This document shows positions 1-5,861 of a DNA stretch of 29,816 nt, in pieces. Within the stretch, counting starts at the first letter, position 1, and each line of letters opens with the position of its first letter. The stretch is from a virus. The notes beneath the pieces were generated by a model. It worked only from the letters and a program-made list of their open reading frames with translations. It had not been told where the DNA came from and searched no databases. The stretch lies in IMG/VR virus record IMGVR_UViG_3300044678_001493, positions 1-29,816 of that record. One strand, given 5' to 3'. Made by a program: the position numbers and the translations under genes.

Positions 1-1
1 T

Positions 2-508
2 AAAAGCTTAGGTAAGATACACTTTGGCGTAACACCAAGCCCTGCACTCAGGACTTACACGGCACAGTACAGTAACTCTTCTTACGACGAAAATGTTTGG
101 AGTTTGGTAAAGAGCGTGATGCCTAATCCTGGTAAAATCTTAAGACTAGAAGATAAGCGAGGCGAAACCATCTTTGGCGTCACAACTACTAATTCAGTAG
201 AGTTTTATGACCGTGCCGCTAACCGCATCTCCGTCAGGCTTTTCGACAGGGAGCATGACCATTTTGACCTTACTCGTGACGGAAACATGTCACCAGCAGC
301 TTTGCTTAGCTTTCTAACCAAGCACCTGAAGATCAGCACTCAACTACTCTCTGACGTTACTGGCCCAGGAGAATCTCTGATAAAAGCCGCGCAAATCTGT
401 GTTGCAGGAGAGGCATCCGAAGGATGGGATGACGTACCAGCGGAAGCCACTAGCCTTGAAAAGTCTGTGGTGTATGACAACGGCACGATGAAAGTGGTGC
501 ACGTATGA
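2..508 (+). CDS. 3' end of an unrecognised gene (5' cut by window)
   Basis: The frame is open from base 2 to the TGA at 506-508, so this is the C-terminal part (about 168 residues) of a longer gene. A TTG inside the window (104) need not be the start, because codons upstream of it stay open to the window edge. The visible protein is soluble-looking and mixed alpha/beta, with no signal peptide, membrane segment or motif I recognise. It ends in YDNGTMKVVHV. It overlaps the next gene by ATGA, so the two are probably translationally coupled. Its place just upstream of the prohead protease is where a portal or portal-linked protein often sits, but nothing in the sequence proves that. I am confident it is coding and unsure of its role. 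Confidence 0.7.
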   Translation, partial: KSLGKIHFGVTPSPALRTYTAQYSNSSYDENVWSLVKSVMPNPGKILRLEDKRGETIFGVTTTNSVEFYDRAANRISVRLFDREHDHFDLTRDGNMSPAALLSFLTKHLKISTQLLSDVTGPGESLIKAAQICVAGEASEGWDDVPAEATSLEKSVVYDNGTMKVVHV

Positions 509-762
509 ACCACATCATTCACTGCCCTTGTGGTGAGGTAATCGTAAAATCATTGGGTTCGGACACCAAGATACGCGCTAAGATAGTAGTGTTCCGAGAT
601 TCTACAGCTTTTGCTGTTTGCAAGAGCTGTGCTTCTGAGGTACAAGTTCCTCTTCAGCTAAACGAAGACATGATGAAATCTCTAGCGTCTCAACCGGTGG
701 AGAAGAACAAGCATGTTCCGCTGTATATCCGTACGCCTAAGAAAGAAATAAAAAGTTCTTGA
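505..762 (+). CDS. Small zinc-ribbon protein, function unknown
   Basis: This 85-residue protein has two cysteine pairs, CPCG near residue 8 and CKSC near residue 39, spaced as in a four-cysteine zinc ribbon. A basic, lysine-rich tail follows (PKKEIKSS). It starts inside the stop codon of the preceding gene (ATGA) and has only a weak ribosome site of its own, which suggests coupled translation. Its stop codon overlaps the -35 hexamer of a predicted promoter. Small zinc-ribbon proteins are common in phage head operons, but I cannot give it a specific job. It could bind nucleic acid or simply be a zinc-stabilised adaptor. Confidence 0.75.
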   Translation: MNHIIHCPCGEVIVKSLGSDTKIRAKIVVFRDSTAFAVCKSCASEVQVPLQLNEDMMKSLASQPVEKNKHVPLYIRTPKKEIKSS

Positions 763-787
763 CAGCGCAAATAGCTAAAGCTAAGAT
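759..787 (+). promoter_or_regulatory. Sigma70-like promoter before the head genes
   Basis: A perfect -35 hexamer TTGACA (759-764) is followed after exactly 17 bases by TAAGAT (782-787), a 4/6 match to TATAAT. The -35 overlaps the stop codon of the zinc-ribbon gene. Transcription would start near 794, just upstream of the hairpin at 814-849. This is a motif match only, with no expression data. Confidence 0.55.
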
Positions 788-813
788 TAACAGACAAACG
801 ATTCTCCACAAAG

Positions 814-849
814 GGAGCAACCAGTAATTTTACTGGTTACTCCTTTTTT
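814..849 (+). terminator. Rho-independent terminator or attenuator upstream of the protease gene
   Basis: A 13-base stem (814-826 pairing with 831-843, one C/A mismatch) with a four-base ATTT loop is followed at once by six T residues (844-849). This is a textbook intrinsic terminator for the upstream genes. It lies about 20 bases downstream of the start point expected from the promoter at 759-787, so it would also interrupt transcription from that promoter. The protease start codon follows 14 bases later. Confidence 0.75.
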
Positions 850-862
850 GTTTTAGGGTTGT

Positions 863-1642
863 ATGGACAAAGGTTGGATTGACGAAGAAACGTTTTCTTG
901 CTTTGTTCCCGCTCAGATGGTCGTCGTAAAAGGCGGCGAAAAGGGCGCGGACAAGACCGGTAAGCGTTGGATTCAAGGCATAGCCTCTACGGATAGTAGA
1001 GACCTACAAGGAGAGATCATAGACCAAGCTGGTATTGATTTCTCTTATTTTCTAAAGCACGGGTATTTCAACGACGATCATAAACCAGGTCCTGAGTTTA
1101 AGGTCGGACAGCCTACAGAGGCTAAGCTAACAAAAAACGGTCTTTGGGTTAAAGGATTTCTTTTCAAGAATCCTAATCCCAAGGAAGAGAGTCGCGCAGA
1201 CTATTACTGGGACTTGATGAACCAACTGAGTGCATCGGGTTCTGACCGCAAAGTAGGCTTTTCTATTCAAGGAAAAGTTTTACGAAGAAACGGTAGCAAA
1301 ATTGAGAAGTGCTGGATACAGGACGTCGCCATCACCACTCAACCAGTAAATACCACAACTTGGGCTGAAATAGCAAAATCTCTTTCAGCACAGAAGTGGG
1401 ATTTAGTAAAAGAATCTGACGAAGATAAGAAGAAGGAAGAGGCTGAAAAAGCTCTGGCTGTAGGTATGGGGAACCCTGTGGTTCCACAGAGCTTGGAAGG
1501 CAGCAAAAAGGACGTCGTTACAGCGAAGAGCATGCTGTCCTATGATGAAGCATGCGTTCTAATCAAAAGTGAGACTGGCCTCGATACAGAGGCCGTTAAG
1601 GCCATCGTCAATATCGCGTTTGGTCTATTTGGACAGGAGTGA
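863..1642 (+). CDS. Prohead maturation protease, HK97 gp4-like (S78 family)
   Basis: This 259-residue protein is predicted to cleave scaffold and capsid proteins during head maturation. It has the family pattern in order: an N-terminal strand (IQGIASTDSRDLQGEIID, residues 37-54), a histidine after two acids (NDDH, H73), a serine in KVGFSIQGK (S134), and a following strand IQDVAITTQPVN with D154. H73 and S134 are the likely catalytic pair. The core ends near residue 170. A charged helix (KESDEDKKKEEAEKA) and a roughly 60-residue tail follow, which may contact scaffold. It starts at ATG 863 with a weak AGGG site. It sits directly before scaffold and capsid genes, the expected order. The family call is strong; the exact catalytic assignments are inferred from motif position. 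Confidence 0.85.
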   Translation: MDKGWIDEETFSCFVPAQMVVVKGGEKGADKTGKRWIQGIASTDSRDLQGEIIDQAGIDFSYFLKHGYFNDDHKPGPEFKVGQPTEAKLTKNGLWVKGFLFKNPNPKEESRADYYWDLMNQLSASGSDRKVGFSIQGKVLRRNGSKIEKCWIQDVAITTQPVNTTTWAEIAKSLSAQKWDLVKESDEDKKKEEAEKALAVGMGNPVVPQSLEGSKKDVVTAKSMLSYDEACVLIKSETGLDTEAVKAIVNIAFGLFGQE

Positions 1643-1647
1643 AGAAC

Positions 1648-2664
1648 ATGACGGAGAAGAAGATCGAAACTGGTGATCTCCAGAAGGCACTGCAGTCCCT
1701 ACAGGACCTAGCCAAGGGTCACAATTCTCGTGGCACGGCTACTACTGAGGTTGTTGGCATGGTTGCAGAGTCTGGAGCAACGCAGGTGTTCCACACACCT
1801 AGCAACTCTAGCCCCGCATCGTGGGCAGGTACCTCGGCTTCTAGCGAGGACTGGAGCGACTCTATTGGCCCTGACGGCACGGACTACAAGGTAGCCGGTG
1901 CAAAGATGCGCAAGAGCGTGCTTAGCAAGATTGCTAAGGGCGAGGCTCTTACGCAGGGCGAAAAGAACTTCGTCGCAAAGGGTGGCCTTGATAAGTTCAA
2001 GGACATGGAAAAGGCCAAGGAGGCCAAGGGAGACATGGCAGAGAAGGCCATGGCACCTCGTTCCATGATGGCGAAGGCCAAGGACGAAGACGAGGATGAG
2101 GAAGAAGACGAGGTCTCGAAGGCTGAAGAGCACAGCGACGAGGCTGAGGACCGCAAGCTTATCCGTGAGATGATGAGCAAGGAAAAGAAGAAGGACGTGA
2201 GCAAGTCCTTCGCTGACCACGCAGCTGAAAACCCGGCTGTTAAGGGTGGCTTCGAGGTATCGGAGTTCCTGGCAGGTTTCGCACAGGTGATGCACAAGTC
2301 GCTTTCGTCGATGGAAGCACGTATCACTGACCGCGTACTAACCGGTCTAGCAAAGTCGGACATCGAACAGGGCGAAGTGCAGAAGTCGATGGCGGAAGCA
2401 CTTGCACGTCTTGGAGAGGTACTAGCGGCACAGGCACAGCGCATTGACCAGGTGGAGTCGGGACCGGCTCGCGCTGCAAAGAGCACGCTGTCTAAGTCGG
2501 GTGTGGCTCCAGAGGCTGCGCAGGAGCTTAACAAGTCTCAGGTAACGGGAGCATTGGTGGACCTGGTTCAGAAGGGTCTAGCCACGGCAACGGATGTTCT
2601 CAAGTATGATGCGACGGGCGAGCTTTCGCCTGAGCTTCGTCAAAAGGTAGTCGGTCGTCGCTGA
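1648..2664 (+). CDS. Head scaffolding-like protein
   Basis: This 338-residue protein lies between the protease and major capsid genes, the usual place of the scaffold. Composition fits: it is rich in Lys, Glu, Ala and Met, with an acidic run around residues 145-160 (DEDEDEEEDEVSKAEE) and long predicted helices or coiled coil in the second half (HKSLSSMEARITDRV, LARLGEVLAAQAQRIDQ). I chose ATG 1648, eight bases after an AGGAG site, over a GTG at 1639 that overlaps that site. Such proteins fill the prohead core and are removed by the protease; many Ala/Ser/Lys-rich stretches could be cleaved. G- and C-ending codons are frequent, as in the capsid gene, which suggests high expression. No enzymatic motif is visible. 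Confidence 0.7.
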   Translation: MTEKKIETGDLQKALQSLQDLAKGHNSRGTATTEVVGMVAESGATQVFHTPSNSSPASWAGTSASSEDWSDSIGPDGTDYKVAGAKMRKSVLSKIAKGEALTQGEKNFVAKGGLDKFKDMEKAKEAKGDMAEKAMAPRSMMAKAKDEDEDEEEDEVSKAEEHSDEAEDRKLIREMMSKEKKKDVSKSFADHAAENPAVKGGFEVSEFLAGFAQVMHKSLSSMEARITDRVLTGLAKSDIEQGEVQKSMAEALARLGEVLAAQAQRIDQVESGPARAAKSTLSKSGVAPEAAQELNKSQVTGALVDLVQKGLATATDVLKYDATGELSPELRQKVVGRR

Positions 2665-2694
2665 ATCGACGTTTAAAGTAAGGAGTAGAAGACA

Positions 2695-4146
2695 ATGACT
2701 GTAGGACTAAGAGCATTCCAGGCAGGTACTGTCGGCTCTGGATTCGGCGCTGGCAGCGAGGCTGACATCGCGGAACTGAGCAAGGCACTTGAAGCCGGTT
2801 ATCAGATCGGCGCGGGCAGAACGGGTGGTAGCGCACTTCGCGTAGAGTCCCTTGAGGCGAGCCTCAAGGTTCTTACGTACACTTCTTCGCACGTGAAGCT
2901 GTGGAAGAAGATGCCAAAGAGCCCCGCGTACAGCACGGTTGAAGAGTACAACCAGCTGACTGATTACGGCGGAGAGGCTTCTCCGTTCGTTCAGGAAGGC
3001 GAACTTCCGCAGGCGACTGACGCCAGCTACGTACGTCGTACGCAGTTAGTCAAGTTCCTCGGCACGACCCGCGAGATCACGCACCAGGCAACGATTGTGC
3101 ACCCCGCACACGGTGACCTCATCGCCCTTGAGAACCAGAATGGTATTCTCTGGCTGCTCTCGCAGGTAGAACGTTCGCTGTTCAGTGGCGACTCGTCGCT
3201 CGCGTTCGATGGTGAGTCGGAGCAGTGGGACGGTCTAGACGCCCTCATTGACGCAGCTAACGTCATCGACCTAGAGGGTAACACACTGCAGGAAGCGGAC
3301 ATTGAAGAGGCAGCAAACCTCATCATCGAGAACTTCGGTTTCCCGACCGACATGTTCCTCGGTACGCGCACCATGAGCGACCTGGTCAAGACGTTCTATC
3401 CTCGTGAGCGCATCCAGCTCCCGGCACCGATGAACGGACAGGTTGGTAATACCATCCAGACGATGGCAACGCAGGCGGGCGTAATTGAGTTCAACCCAGA
3501 CATCTTCATTCGCCGCACGCCTACGCCGCCTGCTGCTGCACTTTCGCCCTCGGCACCGGCAACCCCGGCTTCGATCGCGGCTGGTGCACCTGCTGGCGCA
3601 ACGGGCGACCACAACAAGGGCGCTCCTGCGGGCACCTCGAACTTCGCTTACGTTGTTACGGCGTGCAACCGCTTCGGTGAGTCGGCGCCTACGGCATTCG
3701 CTGGCGCGGTTACCGCCCTCACGCAGGTACAGAAGGATGCAAGTAACGCGCTTCCGCTTACCATCACCAACCCGGCAGTTATCGGAGCATTCCCTCCAGA
3801 ATTCTTCCGTATCTACCGTTCGGCAGCGTCGTCCTCTTCGACTGTGCCCTCTTCGCTGGCCAGCTACGCTCTAATCGCGCAGGTTCCTGCGTCGAGCCAG
3901 GCTGCCTCGGGTACGACCTCGTTCTCGGACGTCAACCTGATTCTTCCGTTCACGTCGTCGGCATACCTTGGTGAGTTGACGCCAAACGTCGTCACCTTCC
4001 GTCAGCTGATGCCTCTGATGAAGATGGACCTCGCGGTCCTCTCGCCCGCATACCGCTGGATGATTCTTCTCTACGGTACGCCAGTCCTCTTCGCCCCCAA
4101 GAAGTGGATGCGCTTCATCAACGTTGGCCAGCTGAGCCTCCGCTGA
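2695..4146 (+). CDS. Major capsid protein, HK97 fold, with an inserted Ig/FN3-like domain
   Basis: This 483-residue protein forms the head shell. Residues 1-280 and the last 50 read as one capsid core, including LRVESLEASLKVLTY, YVRRTQLVKFLGTTREITH, GDLIALENQNGILW and TDMFLGTRTMSDLVKTFYP, closing with AVLSPAYRWMILLYGTPVLFAPKKW. Between them, about residues 282-420, a Pro/Ala-rich linker leads into a fibronectin/Ig-like domain (FAYVVTACNRFGESAPT, FFRIYRS, TSFSDVNL), probably displayed on the head surface. It has a strong AAGGAG site before ATG 2695. A perfect terminator hairpin follows the stop codon. Codons are biased to G/C-ending synonyms, fitting a very abundant protein. The capsid call is well supported by position and sequence; the insert's fold is inferred from pattern. 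Confidence 0.85.
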   Translation: MTVGLRAFQAGTVGSGFGAGSEADIAELSKALEAGYQIGAGRTGGSALRVESLEASLKVLTYTSSHVKLWKKMPKSPAYSTVEEYNQLTDYGGEASPFVQEGELPQATDASYVRRTQLVKFLGTTREITHQATIVHPAHGDLIALENQNGILWLLSQVERSLFSGDSSLAFDGESEQWDGLDALIDAANVIDLEGNTLQEADIEEAANLIIENFGFPTDMFLGTRTMSDLVKTFYPRERIQLPAPMNGQVGNTIQTMATQAGVIEFNPDIFIRRTPTPPAAALSPSAPATPASIAAGAPAGATGDHNKGAPAGTSNFAYVVTACNRFGESAPTAFAGAVTALTQVQKDASNALPLTITNPAVIGAFPPEFFRIYRSAASSSSTVPSSLASYALIAQVPASSQAASGTTSFSDVNLILPFTSSAYLGELTPNVVTFRQLMPLMKMDLAVLSPAYRWMILLYGTPVLFAPKKWMRFINVGQLSLR

Positions 4147-4155
4147 TAGTTGAGT

Positions 4156-4184
4156 AAAGAGGGGCGGTGACCCCGCCCCTCTTT
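4156..4184 (+). terminator. Terminator hairpin after the major capsid gene
   Basis: A perfect 12-base stem (AAAGAGGGGCGG at 4156-4167 with its complement at 4173-4184) encloses a five-base loop and ends in UUU. It starts 10 bases after the capsid stop codon. It also ends only eight bases before the next start codon and buries the only GAGGGG stretch near that start. Confidence 0.75.
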
Positions 4185-4192
4185 AACAACCC

Positions 4193-4738
4193 ATGCAGTG
4201 CGCCATTTGCGAAAAGCAAATATATGGACATAAGGCACCTACAAAAGGTAAGCCCGTTGTCTGTGGTTCTTGTACCCTTACCAAAGTAGACTCAGCTGTA
4301 ACTAAGACAGGTAAGAGCCTGTATCAAATCAGAGCTGATATAGCAAAGATTACAGCTGATCCAACGCGGCATGAAGATTACACTATGAGTTTTGTTGCAG
4401 TACGCAGTAACTACGCTAGGGAGAAAACGATACTGCTCGGAGGTAAGCATCCTCTGTCGTTCGATTCAAGAGGGGTGGCACTTTGCCCCGCACATCTGTG
4501 TGAACTCTTGGAGCACGAGATGAGTGCTAGACCCGGCAGGTACTGGTATGAAGAGTCGTCGGAGTCATCCCCAATCTCTACTTCGGTTCTTGTAGAAAAA
4601 GCGGTTGCTGTACCTGCGGTAGTCGTGGCTCCTGAAGAGGAGAGCGCTTCTGAAGAAGTCACGCCACCTGTAGAGATTTCTGTTTCCTTCGACGACGAAC
4701 CTAAAAAAGCATCCAGCAAGACTAAGCAGAAGAAGTGA
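4193..4738 (+). CDS. Zinc-finger-like protein with acidic/basic tail, unknown function
   Basis: This 181-residue protein opens with two cysteine pairs (CAIC at residues 3-6, CGSC at 24-27), a likely zinc ribbon. Residues 33-120 are a mixed region with one further Cys and several His (ALCPAHLCELLEHE) that could form a second metal site. The C-terminal third is low-complexity: an acidic, Val/Glu/Ser-rich linker ending in a lysine run (KKASSKTKQKK). The cysteines at the very N-terminus support ATG 4193 as the start, yet no normal ribosome site precedes it; the only purine-rich stretch is buried in the terminator stem. It may be poorly translated or depend on read-through. I do not recognise the family. 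Confidence 0.7.
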   Translation: MQCAICEKQIYGHKAPTKGKPVVCGSCTLTKVDSAVTKTGKSLYQIRADIAKITADPTRHEDYTMSFVAVRSNYAREKTILLGGKHPLSFDSRGVALCPAHLCELLEHEMSARPGRYWYEESSESSPISTSVLVEKAVAVPAVVVAPEEESASEEVTPPVEISVSFDDEPKKASSKTKQKK

Positions 4739-4750
4739 CGGAGGATTAAA

Positions 4751-5071
4751 ATGGCTAAGGCACGTGTAGTGATTGGAGATACCAATAGCGCAGAGATTGA
4801 CGCCCTAAAGCGTTCATTCAACTCTTTGCTCGTAGTTCTTGAGCGTGTTTGCAACGAAGTTGAAGCGACCACGCTTACCCCTCTACAGGGTTTCGTGGCG
4901 CTCAACGCTGCGTTACGCACTGGACGAGACGCAAGCGCACCTTCGGGAGCAGCTGCTCACGTTGGTACGAACAGGCTCATCCCTGGCGTTAAGTCTACCC
5001 CGCAGATTCCGCCTCGCTCGGAGGAGTCGGCGGCAGCCCTCGTTGAAATGGCAGTTGCCGATAAGTATTGA
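4751..5071 (+). CDS. Small unknown protein
   Basis: This 106-residue protein has a predicted helical N-terminal half (EIDALKRSFNSLLVVLERVCNEVE) and a flexible Pro/Ala/Ser-rich second half (PGVKSTPQIPPRSEES). A good CGGAGG ribosome site lies just before ATG 4751, and the gene follows the previous stop by 12 bases, so the two probably share a message. There is no signal peptide, cysteine motif or recognisable domain. The end of the gene lies inside a 10-base inverted repeat (5061-5090). Its location between capsid and decoration genes suggests a minor virion or head-assembly role, but this is inference only. Confidence 0.65.
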   Translation: MAKARVVIGDTNSAEIDALKRSFNSLLVVLERVCNEVEATTLTPLQGFVALNAALRTGRDASAPSGAAAHVGTNRLIPGVKSTPQIPPRSEESAAALVEMAVADKY

Positions 5072-5090
5072 CAGTACAAACAATACTTAT
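5061..5090. repeat. Perfect 10-base inverted repeat spanning a stop codon
   Basis: ATAAGTATTG (5061-5070) and its exact complement (5081-5090) flank a 10-base loop. The stop codon of the preceding gene (5069-5071) lies at the edge of the loop. No T run follows, so its role is uncertain; it could be an RNA stem or a protein-binding site. Confidence 0.4.
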
Positions 5091-5116
5091 TCTCCCTTTG
5101 CTTCGGCAGTGGGATC

Positions 5117-5138
5117 GAAGCCGCCGCAAGGCGGCTTC
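5117..5138 (+). terminator. GC-rich terminator hairpin with GCAA tetraloop
   Basis: GAAGCCGCC (5117-5125) pairs perfectly with GGCGGCTTC (5130-5138) across a GNRA-type GCAA loop, followed by CTGCTTTAG. It is a compact, very stable stem typical of intrinsic terminators, although the T tract is short. Confidence 0.6.
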
Positions 5139-5175
5139 TGCTTTAGCATAGTACTGGTCGTGTAGTCTGCTAAAT

Positions 5176-5222
5176 TAAAGGCAGTGTAGCCTCATTCTTA
5201 CGCGTATGCTACACTGCCTTTA
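5176..5222 (+). terminator. Long hairpin just upstream of the 5238 gene
   Basis: A perfect 15-base stem (TAAAGGCAGTGTAGC at 5176-5190 with its complement at 5208-5222) carries a 17-base loop. It ends 15 bases before the start codon at 5238. With A residues on one side and T residues on the other it could act as a terminator or as a leader structure controlling the downstream gene. It is the third hairpin in 160 noncoding bases. Confidence 0.55.
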
Positions 5223-5237
5223 TACTTTGGGGTTTTC

Positions 5238-5855
5238 ATGACAACGCCTTTACTTTTACAGAGCACTCCGTCAAGTGTCGTAGTGTACTTGGAACTTAGT
5301 ACTGGCCTACCAGCGACGTCTTTGACTTTTTCGGATGTTACTGTTGGCCTAAAGAAAGAGGGAGGATCTTTTCTTCCTTTTCCAATTACTGCACTTACCT
5401 GGACAAACCTAGGTAATGGGTTCTACCAAGTTGCAGTTACTGCAAGTGATACCAATACGCTTGGAAGTCTGTACTTCAGCTTCACAGGTGCGACTATTAA
5501 AGCTGCCTTAATAGTTGCTCGCGTTGCTGTGGCTGTTGCCGCTCCGCCCACACCGCCTTCTCCGTTCACGCCAACAACCACCACAATTTTTGGGTACATC
5601 TACGACCAGGTAGGCGCACCGAAAGAAGACGTATCAATATCTGTTCGCACTATTACCATGCCCACCATAATACGCCCTGCTTCTGACGGCGTGCTGATTT
5701 CTGAGGGTTTTGTAACTGCGCGCACGGACTCCACTGGCTTCTTTAGCCTGGATCTACTTACTGGTACTCAAGTAGAATTCGTAATTCCAGATGCAAACTA
5801 TCGAAGAGTAATTACAGTTCCTAGCAACGCATCTAATCTTTTTGATATTCCGTGA
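5238..5855 (+). CDS. Two-domain beta-sandwich virion protein (decoration/adhesin-like)
   Basis: This 205-residue protein has two beta-rich domains joined by a Pro/Thr linker (residues about 98-118, PPTPPSPFTPTTTT). The first (about 10-97) reads like a BppU-type phage domain: VYLELSTGLPATSLTFSDV, then TWTNLGNGFYQVAVTASDT. The second (119-205) resembles a carboxypeptidase-regulatory/Ig-like domain: IFGYIYDQVGAPKEDVSISV, TARTDSTGFFSLDLL, YRRVITVP. Such domains are usually displayed on virions and bind surfaces. The start ATG 5238 is preceded by GGGG at 5229-5232 and a long hairpin. The gene runs into the next with a six-base gap containing that gene's ribosome site. Fold assignment is by pattern; the exact place in the particle is unknown. 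Confidence 0.65.
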   Translation: MTTPLLLQSTPSSVVVYLELSTGLPATSLTFSDVTVGLKKEGGSFLPFPITALTWTNLGNGFYQVAVTASDTNTLGSLYFSFTGATIKAALIVARVAVAVAAPPTPPSPFTPTTTTIFGYIYDQVGAPKEDVSISVRTITMPTIIRPASDGVLISEGFVTARTDSTGFFSLDLLTGTQVEFVIPDANYRRVITVPSNASNLFDIP

Positions 5856-5861
5856 GGATAC

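Noticed and set aside
104-508. TTG at 104 as start of the first gene
   Set aside because: The frame stays open upstream to base 2, so the gene most likely begins before the window.
1639-1647. GTG start for the scaffold-like gene
   Set aside because: It overlaps the AGGAG site that is well placed for ATG 1648.
1708-2534. Overlapping minus-strand frames of about 200 codons
   Set aside because: They lie wholly inside the scaffold-like gene, have skewed Leu/Ser/Cys-rich composition and no ribosome site, and result from the biased codons of the sense gene.
3485-3874. A 129-codon plus-strand frame inside the capsid gene
   Set aside because: Arg/Leu/Ser-rich shadow of the linker and Ig-like segment in another frame; the capsid frame is clearly real here.
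5068-5096. TTGACA at 5068 as a promoter
   Set aside because: No acceptable -10 hexamer at 16-18 bases; the sequence is better explained by the 10-base inverted repeat.
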